From Rotaria macrura (taxonomy: Eukaryota > Rotifera > Eurotatoria > Philodinida > Philodinidae), in the NCBI GenBank assembly GCA_900239685.1, contig OENT01000048.1, positions 124,001-188,000 on the forward strand: a stretch of 64,000 nt of DNA. The letters run 5' to 3'. The first letter of the stretch is position 1, and every line of letters begins with the position of its first letter. The position numbers and the translations under genes are program-made. A model generated the notes under the pieces. The model was not told the DNA's origin and ran no database searches. It saw only the letters and a program-made list of their open reading frames with translations. Below, piece by piece: positions 55,801 to 64,000 of the stretch.

Positions 55801-56120
55801 ACCAGGCCTAGGGAATAGATTCGAGCATATTGCTTTTTTATTTGCTTTTGGTCTACATATTAATAGCCTTATTCTTGTGTTCTATTCGTATGATTCATGC
55901 ATATATATATATATAACTATACGTGAGAAACAATATCGAATATGCAGAAGAGTAGAATGTAAATAGAAAGAAGACAGAATATATAGAACGATAGAAGAAC
56001 ACGTAGAGAGAAGAAATAAGAATAGGAATATATGTAAAGATAAAGACAACTGGTTCTCTTTTGGTCATTCAATCTATGTACATTTAGAACAATCAATTTA
56101 AGGTTATAGAATCGTAGCTA
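52818..56120. other. Intergenic, one weak small frame
   Basis: AT-rich DNA upstream of two genes. The only coding-like segment is a 53-codon frame at 53722-53883, listed separately. Alternating AT runs occur near 55900. Confidence 0.5.
53722..53883 (+). CDS. Possible small or first-exon coding frame
   Basis: ATG to TAA, 53 codons, with a mixed, non-simple composition (including KKVIFPKNAFVESLVKQRK and YHFTDIQFFLSEQ). A GTAGGC after LSEQ could be a donor, which would make this a first exon. No matching downstream exon or family was found, so it may be chance. Confidence 0.2.
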   Translation: MLQKISCRSVKKVIFPKNAFVESLVKQRKYHFTDIQFFLSEQVGKYFKHHVTD

Positions 56121-57130
56121 ATGGCTGCCAGCGATGAAAACTTGAGAAAACATATTGAAGCCAGTCCACTCATCATACCAGATTCATTCGTAGGTTATCC
56201 ATTAAATTATTTCAAGTAAATATGTTTTATTTTATTGTTTCGTTTTTATAAATTACAAACAAAGTTTCCTTCTCTTTTAGTTTACCATTACATTATCGTA
56301 ACGATTTAAAATCTGTTTTGATTCCTTATGGATTTGTTCAAGATCGTATTGAAGCATTGGCAAGTCGAATTTTCGATGATTTACATATTGGTATTCCTGA
56401 ACAACTAAGTAACTACACTATTGGAAGTTTTTTTTTTTAATCAAAGCATAGATTTATTCGATTTTACAATTTTAAGTTTGCTTGTGTGTACTCAAAGGTG
56501 GCTATCGATTTTTTTCGGATCTAATTTTAAAAATTCAAAATGAAAATCGGTTCGTTCATTCTACCTTTAAGTATTTCATAGTTTTTGTTTTATATTTAAG
56601 CCTTCGAAGTGATCGTAGTCTACCAATGAGTTTAGAATTTATTCGTACACGAAGTTATATTAATGATCAATCATCGGATCGACTTGAAATAATTGGTCTT
56701 AGCGATTTAAATAAATTAAAGAATAAAGATTTACTCATTATTGAAGATATAATTGATAGAGGTATTACGATGATTACATTAAAAAAGCAACTGGAAAAGT
56801 TTCAACCAAAATCTATACGTGTCGCATCATTAATTACTAAAAGGCGTACAGATAAGAAATGTGTTTTCAAGCCAGACTACTGTGGTTTTGAAGTACCTGA
56901 TCATTTTGTTGTTGGCTATGCACTTGTAAGATAAGCAGACACAGGAAAAAAAATTAATAATTGCTATTTTCATACTTTTCTTCTCATAGGATTATAATGA
57001 ATATTTTCGAGATCTAGAACACATTTGCATCTTAAAAGAATCCGGCATTGCGAAATATAAAGTCAATCAGACTGATCCAGTTAAAATAGAAGTTAATTTG
57101 GAGGAGAACAAAAATATATCAATCCTATGA
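56121..57130 (+). CDS. HPRT1: Hypoxanthine-guanine phosphoribosyltransferase
   Basis: Cytosolic purine-salvage enzyme joining hypoxanthine or guanine to PRPP. Exons: 56121-56215, 56281-56408, 56477-56549, 56601-56925, 56990-57130; 253 aa (human 218), with short extra N- and C-terminal tails. Matches: [13 protein letters not shown] (PPi loop), [17 protein letters not shown] with the flexible-loop Ser-Tyr, [14 protein letters not shown] (PRPP motif), and [20 protein letters not shown] with the purine-contact lysine in FKPDY. In the PRPP loop the usual DTGKT reads D151-R-G-I-T155: the catalytic Asp is kept, but Thr138 and Lys140 (human numbering) are Arg and Ile. All joins keep phase. AATAAA lies at 57209. 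Confidence 0.95.
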
Positions 57131-57450
57131 AATCTTAGTAGTTTTTCCATACATAATGTATTTGTAATGTTATTAAATTCACATTATTTGGTGTGTTTCA
57201 ACAAGAAAAATAAATCAATTGAAAGACTGTTACTATTCTCTCGATAAGGAATTAAATAAGTCTATTGGCATGAAAACTTGACCTATTATATAAAAATGCA
57301 ACTGGTAATGATAAAATAGAAGGACAAGATACTTCTCCTGTCATATTTTCTTGCCATTCGATAAATATTTGCACGTCAAGTTGTGGATTTCGATTTGGAA
57401 ACTAACCAACAAACGATGACACAAAGCACCACTTCATCTGATCTGCTTTT
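57131..57450. other. HPRT 3' flank
   Basis: AATAAA at 57209-57214; otherwise no feature seen. Confidence 0.6.
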
Positions 57451-57965
57451 TGTGTACTCAAAACGTGAGTACACTCAAGAATCAGTCAGTGTGTCCGGCC
57501 GTCCGTTTACACGATAACTCTGTACAAATACTTCCGATTGAGCTAAAATTTTGTGCATAGAATTGTCTCATTAATATCTCGGTCGAGTTCGAGGATGAGA
57601 AGGATCGGGCAAGAAATGGCTGAGTTATCGAAAAAACTGTCATTCTTGACCAAACAATCCCTGAAGGGGTGTACAGGGATTTTTTCAAAAAAACATTTTT
57701 TTCTCTGAACTATCCACAACGTATAAAAAATGACTCAGTTTTTAACGCTGATTCCGAATCTGATATTAGTTTTGAACCAAATCGCAGCTTTCTAACAAAA
57801 CATTGGCTGCAAAAAATGTCTCGAAATACACAAAAACTGCATCTAGAAACGAAATTGCCTCAATATGTCTAAGATGAACAGTAGTTTTGGAGTTTCCCAA
57901 GATACTTCTTCCGTGCACACATTCTAGAATGACTGATTTGTCTCATTCACTTTTTGAAGTACACA
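57451..57965. mobile_element. Short element with inverted ends, family unknown
   Basis: Begins TGTGTACTCAAAA and ends with the inverse of TGTGTACTTCAAAA. The left end can also fold on itself (GTGTACTC...GAGTACAC). Inside, CGATAACTC at about 57512 is inverted as GAGTTATCG near 57621. The interior is less AT-rich than the surroundings (GTCCGGCCGTCCG, GAGTTCGAGGATGAGAAGG). Two opposing open frames (57482-57688 minus, 57669-57872 plus) have no recognisable domain. It looks like a non-autonomous DNA element of about 515 bp, but no target duplication is clear. Confidence 0.5.
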
Positions 57966-59607
57966 TAACTTTCGGACTTAAAAGTCCGAAGTTTTCACAT
58001 TTATTTTTAGTGTGTAATTGACTAAGACTTGTCTAAGTTGCCTGTTTTTCATGATCAATGTAAAACAGAGATTTCGTATTGCATCACTTTTCACATTAAA
58101 CATAGACAAAATAAAATAAAATGCAGAATATAAATACTTTATTAGAAAAACAAAAACCATACAGTTTTTACTTGACTGTTATGTAGAGTGATCAGAAATC
58201 TTGACACAACTTGTACATCATGTTTGTACTGTTAAAGACATGTCACTTCGGTTGTTTTCTTATCAATTACAAGGTGACTTATATGAGGATGCTCAATGTC
58301 ATTGAGTTGCATGGAAAAAAGTTGAGATTATATGTGTCCTTGAACAGAAAACTAAATAAGATATAGGAGCACGGATTTTCGATTTACAGTAGATGATAAT
58401 AAAAAATAGTATTACGTCTTTGATTCTTGTGTACCATTTTTCTCTGAATTCGATCACTTGTTTACGATTAAAAAATTTCCTCAGAGAAAATGAAGGTTAG
58501 ACTTGTTCCGTATAAACTGATTATTGACAAGAAACAAACTGGTACTAATCTTATAAGGAATAAAAGCAAGGAGAAATTAAATTTAAGCATATCTTATGTT
58601 CCTAATGAGATGGTTGTCGCATAAATATTCGATTACGAGTCTGTAAAAACAAATATTTTACAATAGGAAATCTCTACAATCAATTTACTACTATATAAAT
58701 AAACTTTTTCTTATTCTACTGAGTTATATGAGTGCGATCTAACGTTTCGTAAACTCTGTGTACAGTGTATGCACTGAGTGGAGGCAAGAAGATTCATCAT
58801 CGGCAAGATATTTAGATATTTTTGTAATAATTTTCAATTTATTTAAAAAAAAATAAATATAGAAAAGGTATATTAGATTACACAACAGAGTACCAACTAA
58901 TTGCATCTTTCTTATGATGTTAGTGAAACACAGATTGCATATGTGTCACCATTGTTATATAATTAATTCGATCAAATGCTACTAGTTAGGTTTTCAGATT
59001 TTTCCTGTTTTGTAGTATGTATCTTCGTTTATTTTTAGGCTCTCTTCATATTTGGCGTTATTACTGAATCAATACACTTCAAAGAATATTTAAATCATTC
59101 ATCTGTGAATCATAGTATCAGAGAGGGCCTATTGATGGTATTTGATGATGGTCTAATTCTCTTTTCCATTAGGGATATTATTGATTTTAGAGGGTGCTAA
59201 TAATTATAGATCATCAATTTGTGAATATTTTCACGGCGAACTTCAATTGAGTTTTGAAAATCTTCAATTCCATAACTATTAATTGAAATATATCTCACTA
59301 AAAAATGGAATCATTTCTCCATGACTATTATCACAATAGAGTTCATTATTGTGCTATGTTTTCTTGTTGCTAGCATGCAATTTTCAATGGATATAAACAG
59401 TAGTTTTTTTTTTGATAACTTGATTCTATTATTTGACGAATGGATCACTGCTCATGGATACGTGTATACAATTTATATGTATATTTTGATTAAAATATTA
59501 AAATAAGAATTGATCGCATATGATTGAAAATGATGTTTATTCATAAAATAAATAAAAATCGATATTTCTAGAAAGAAAAAGACAAGAACAAATAAGAAAT
59601 GAAATCG
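57966..59607. other. Intergenic, no gene seen
   Basis: A short hairpin (nine-base stem TTCGGACTT, 57971-57990) adjoins the element above. TTTATT at 59536-59541 can serve as the minus-strand polyadenylation signal of SPEF1. The open frame 59321-59506 is AT-driven and has no motif. Confidence 0.55.
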
Positions 59608-60275
59608 TTAATCATGTTGAAGAATATTTGATAATTCATTGATTCTCATGTCTTTTAATTGAAGAATATGTTCAAGTCGACGAATTTTAGCTTGAAGAAC
59701 TTCAATTTCTTCTCGTTGTTCAAAATATTCTTGTTTAACTTCTTCGTAATTGAGATTTGAAATATTTTTCAATTTTTTCTTTGTTGATGTTCCTCTGGCA
59801 TATGATTTCAATAGATTATTTGATGATTGTTCAATAGATTTTTGTTTTAATTCTAATTGTTCATCGATTTTTAATCTTAAATTGAAAAGAAAAACTTCTA
59901 TAAGACCTGGTTTTCCATTTGACAGACCATTTATGATGACATCTGTTAAATCAAGACCGAAATTTGATAGAATCTTTTTATTTAATCTTTTCCAATTTGA
60001 TCTCTTGTGGTCTAAACTATTGGCTGATGTATAATTACTCAAATCAATTAATTCTGGTAAATAATAATTAAGTATTTCAGCAACAAGTTTACCTTTAAAT
60101 GAGAAAAATACGTAGAATAGAACAGAGTAAAAACAAAACAAAACATAAGATGAATGAACAAACCATCAGAAAAATCTCGTTCAATAGTTTTTTTAGGTCT
60201 TGATAATGGAAGATTATCGATCCATTGATATAATTCTTCTAATAGAGTTTCATTTAATTGCATTTCCCATGACAT
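59608..60275 (-). CDS. SPEF1: Sperm flagellar protein 1 (CLAMP)
   Basis: Microtubule-bundling protein of the ciliary central apparatus and of planar-polarised microtubules. Two exons on the minus strand, 60275-60164 and 60092-59608; 198 aa (human 236). The N-terminal calponin-homology domain covers about residues 8-110: LYQWIDNLPLSRPKKTIERD matches human LYLWVDNIPLSRPKRNLSRD, followed by FSDGKLVAEI and the NYTSANSL and SNWKRLNKKIL segments. The C-terminus (about 155-195) is a coiled coil. The start fixes a normal family N-terminus. Together with CFAP20 it indicates motile cilia in the source animal. Confidence 0.95.
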
Positions 60276-63176
60276 GGCTTACTCGATTTGAACTCGATTT
60301 GTTTTGTGTAAGAAATTTGTTTTATGCTGACACTGCTTTTCTCTCACTTCTATCATTGCATTAGAAAAGTGTAGAACAAATGAAATGTAAATAAAAATCA
60401 GTTTTGTCATTCAGCATAAAATAAAAATGCTTGATCGGTGACAGGAAAGAGAAATAAGAAAGAATAGAATAAATAGCAACGCATTTTTATTCAATTTAAC
60501 AATATACAGGAAAAAAAAAGCCAATGATATAAATTTGTTTGCCGTTTCTGATTGAAAACTATGTCAAAATTTAATGAAAATTTCCTTGCTATTTTAAAGC
60601 GATACTTCATTCAATTGATTTATTAAGTCAATGAAATCATCACATTTTATTTTACAAAAACTTTTAAAAAAATGACCTCGTTCTACATATATTTCTCCTC
60701 GTGAATTTGATTCAATGAATCATTTCTACTGTTTTTTATCGAAACGAGTTACGCTGTTCTTATAACAAAATGAAAGAAAGACTAATGCAAATATTCTAAA
60801 TTGTTCGATGTAAGACTTTTCAAGAAAATACTTACTTCCAAGTGATAGTTACTCATGGATAAATTGTTTCTTCTAAGTCCATACCAACGAAAGGCATTGA
60901 AATAAAACAGTTATATATTATTGATTGTGATGACAGAAATTTTCTCTTCTACAAATATTTCGACAAGCAGCTGAATCCTTTTATCATTATGAAATGAAAA
61001 AGAAAAATATTCTATTAATTGAAAATAATCCACATACTCCATGCACAAGAGAGAGCGAGAGACATCAATGAAAAATACTGACTTCAAAATAATCTATTGT
61101 ACATAGAAACAAACATATGAGTTACTTTAGTTTTTCTCAAGGTGACATTAAAATCAAACTTTCTTTTTTTTATCGATTGACAAACAACGCATACGATTTT
61201 GTCTTTCAAATATGAAACGAAGCATTCGATATGTTTTGAATTGTATCTATAAAAATTCTTCTCGTATCGACTCTAAAAACAGCAAATTGTTTTTTTATTT
61301 CTTTGCAATAACAAAAACAAATCAAATTTTCTATATGTTACCATAATGAATAATCAAATAGTTTCATCGTAAAAACTCAAAAGAGTTGCATTAATAATTA
61401 ATCATCGAAGTTTTTTTTTTTGTATTCTATTGATTGATGGAAACGTTTTGTTAATGATACATTCTTATTGTCTAGATTTCTTTTCAAAGCTAAAAACATT
61501 TTGCATACAATGCTTTCATAAATAGACGAGTTCAAGTGAACATAGGATCATTTTTACGATAAATTCAAATGCGATCAGTGAAGATACTGCCTGATTGATG
61601 TCATTATTCTAATTTCTATTAGATTTTAACGAACAGAATTTGATGAATTAATCCATCAAATGAAATCCTTTGGTTGTATTAGAAGAAAACTGGAGTATTT
61701 CCATTCAATATTCAGAATCTACTCGAATCAAGAATGACTTAATAGTTTATAGAAATAAAACATCATTTTAGCTACTATCGAAATATATTTAAATAAATTC
61801 TGAGCGAACTTCTATTATGATTGTGAAGATTATTGAAAGAAGCTGTCAATCTACGAATTTTAGTGTATGATGATGTATTTTCTTTGAAAATATATTGAAT
61901 TTTGAGAAAGTAAAATCAAATTCCGAGATATTTGAATTAAATCATGTTTGTTGAATTGAAGTGTCATAAACACTTATTATTGAGAACCGATCGATCAAGC
62001 TTTATTTTCAACAGTTCTTTCAAAATTTTTCTAATAAACACATATCTATTACGGAGAAAATTATTTTAATCTTTCGTTGAAATTAAGTTAAATTAGGAAA
62101 TTCTATTTTCTATATTTGTTTTACTCTTTAATTTTCTCGTTGTTTTTTGAGTCAAATGAAAAGTATGAGATGAAAATCACAGAAAAAAAAAGAATCGTTT
62201 ATCGTACAACGAAGCATTGCACTTATTTTCCTTCTCTGTGTAAACATGAGTAATTATCATTTTATGCAGTTGTTAAGACATATTAAAGTCATCTCAATAG
62301 AGAGATTGAGATCTTAGCTCGGTATAGACGTATTCGAATTATCTTAACTATGTTCCATCGATCGGAAATGAAATTCCCATATTGTGAACAATCTATGGAC
62401 TTGACATTCTTTAATGTTTATATGATATAGTGAGAAATGACGATAGTCTAAGACATTGAAATTATTAAAATGAACATAGCAAAGAACTGAGAACTTCATA
62501 CTAAGGAATTTTATTGTAATTACTTTTGATATTGATCCTCAGTTCAATCCACTGATCGATTAAAATGTGAATGTTACAATTTTCAATCAGAACGAAGAGT
62601 AACTGAATGCTGTAAAATTTCTGAAATGTTCGAAAAATAGTGACTGAAAATTAATGAAAGATAACGACATTGTTTTATTACTATTCGTTATTTTTTCGTT
62701 AGTCGAAATTCTTGTCTTGTACTCTTAGTTCAACTAACTTTTCGTTTAATCTACAACGTTCTTCTTACGATTCTGTAATTCTTTATAATCTCCCATTAAG
62801 ATGATCAATTTTCATCTAATAGTACAGAGAAAAGATGGAATTGAAAGTTAGTTAAAATATTTGAAATATAAATGTTGAAAATGGTGAGAAAGATGTTGCA
62901 GATTTTGGCTTTTTTTATCCTAACTGGTATAATTACATGGACTTGAAAACAATACTTAACCGGTTTATGTTTATGCATTTCATCATAACATTATTTCCAA
63001 TAAGATCTGTTGGATCGTTTATCTACCATAGAATCATAGATTTGTTCATCAAGTTCTTTCGATAGTTGTTGAACAAGTATAATATCGAAGATAATTCTAT
63101 AGAATAACGTCTCATGGGGCTGACGCAGCTTATCATACTTGAATTTATCACCAAATCTCGGACATTTAGATATGGT
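60276..63176. other. Intergenic, no gene seen
   Basis: AT-rich DNA with no supported exon or repeat. Confidence 0.55.
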
Positions 63177-63520
63177 TTCTGGATTTGGGGTTTAGTTCGA
63201 ATTTAGTACCTAGATGTGAATTTCGTTTAGATTTATATCACAGAATTGTTGATATTGCTTTGTTCGGCTTCGATTCGGAATTTGTGTTCAACCTAAAATG
63301 AGTTCAAATTTGCCCTTGTGCTACATCAAATCCTGTTCAAGACATAAATCAAAATTCAATACCCAAAACTATACCAAATCTAAACAATTTATAAGATTTG
63401 TGATTCTTTTCTCCTTTCCAGAGCATGACTTTTCAAAGTCTCATCAGATTTGGGTAATTTAAGACTAAAGACAAAGTCGAAACCAAATCTATTTCCATCA
63501 GATCCTAAGGCCTTAGATTA
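63177..63520 (+). repeat. Dispersed repeat, copy B
   Basis: Same-orientation partner of 403-742; the shared blocks are given there. Copy B has extra bases around 63340-63430 (AAATCAAAATTCAATACCCA and neighbours) that copy A lacks. No terminal repeats are evident. Confidence 0.7.
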
Positions 63521-64000
63521 GTATTTAATTATTTATCATCTGTTTTGCTTGTGCTTATCCTTTCATCACCATTACATTATAAGAACGAAGATATTTATTC
63601 GTGGAAAACATTTCTAAATATTACTATTGATATTTGATTTTGCTTTCTTTTTCTTTTTCTTTTTTAATTTAGATTCAAGAACGCATATGGATAAGAGCAT
63701 AGAACCAAGTACTATTGAAATCAGCATTTTAAAAATGCGATCGATGAATCATATCTCTTTTTTTCATTTATTGTCTAGACAATCTCATACAGTTGATAGT
63801 ATGCTTTCTTTTATTAATATTCGTAAGAATTGAGTAGCATTCGAAAAACTGAAAGATACTACAGTCAAATGTAACTTTGTTAATAGTTTTCAAATACGAA
63901 TGAAACAAGACTCCATCAAAGTCTTCAATGAGAAAACCTTATGATGAATTTATTAACTTTGAATGGTTTCGAGATTTCAAGATTTTTCATTCTTATTCAA
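63521..64000. other. Window end, no firm gene
   Basis: A T-rich tract ending TTTAATTTAG at 63671 resembles a splice acceptor, and the frame after it runs 54 codons to 63833 (HMDKSIEPSTIEISILK...). This could be a terminal exon of a gene beyond this point, but no upstream exon or family match was found. Confidence 0.3.

Noticed and set aside
55895-55920. AT-alternating run as a possible origin or promoter element
   Set aside because: Such runs are common throughout this AT-rich window and carry no added signal.
63627-63833. 68-codon open frame near the right edge
   Set aside because: Starts in a T-run; an acceptor precedes the better part, but without any upstream exon or homology it cannot be called a gene.

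Overview
The window is nuclear DNA from an animal: very AT-rich, with many short GT-AG introns (mostly 50-100 nt) and eleven recognisable protein genes, all with intact frames. Two encode motile-cilium proteins (CFAP20, SPEF1), and others are animal signalling or transport genes (CaMKII, a two-pore K+ channel, CTR1), so the source is most likely a small ciliated invertebrate. Base composition, intron size, and splice acceptors lying just 5' of several start codons would fit a bdelloid rotifer or a similar animal, but this is inference; no marker in the window settles the species. No tRNA, rRNA, CRISPR array or retroelement coding region was seen.

Layout, left to right. 1-5034: no clear gene, with one copy of a dispersed repeat. 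5035-10834 (+): CaMKII, about 20 coding exons plus a candidate 24-nt cassette exon. 12061-15421 (+): phospholipase B-like lysosomal hydrolase. 17145-18020 (+): CFAP20. 18021-26256: 8.2 kb without a gene, containing a 1.1-kb foldback (inverted-repeat) element at 22731-23829. 26257-28385 (+): an unnamed membrane-anchored protein with an AbfB-like beta-trefoil. 28600-29346: a second inverted-repeat element with a hAT-type MITE nested in it. 31522-34466 (-): high-affinity copper transporter CTR1. 36083-38701 (+): K2P potassium channel with 11-nt and 23-nt exons next to the two selectivity filters. 42060-42857 (-): single-exon phosphoserine phosphatase. 43944-51335 (+): complete 25-exon MSH5, divergent from PSPH. 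52086-52817 (-): small Gln/Pro-repeat EF-hand protein. 56121-57130 (+): HPRT with an altered PRPP loop. 57451-57965: a short element with inverted ends. 59608-60275 (-): SPEF1. 63177-63520: second copy of the dispersed repeat.

The genes do not form an operon or a single pathway. Spliced models were built by hand: every join uses GT-AG, keeps the phase, and follows the family where one is recognised. Coding totals are all divisible by three (CaMKII 616 aa, PLBD 560, CFAP20 190, AbfB-like 425, CTR1 211, K2P 510, PSPH 265, MSH5 811, EF-hand 243, HPRT 253, SPEF1 198). The points most worth a second look are the AbfB-like membrane protein, the CaMKII and K2P microexons, the HPRT loop substitutions, a G-quadruplex motif in an MSH5 intron, and the nested inverted-repeat elements.
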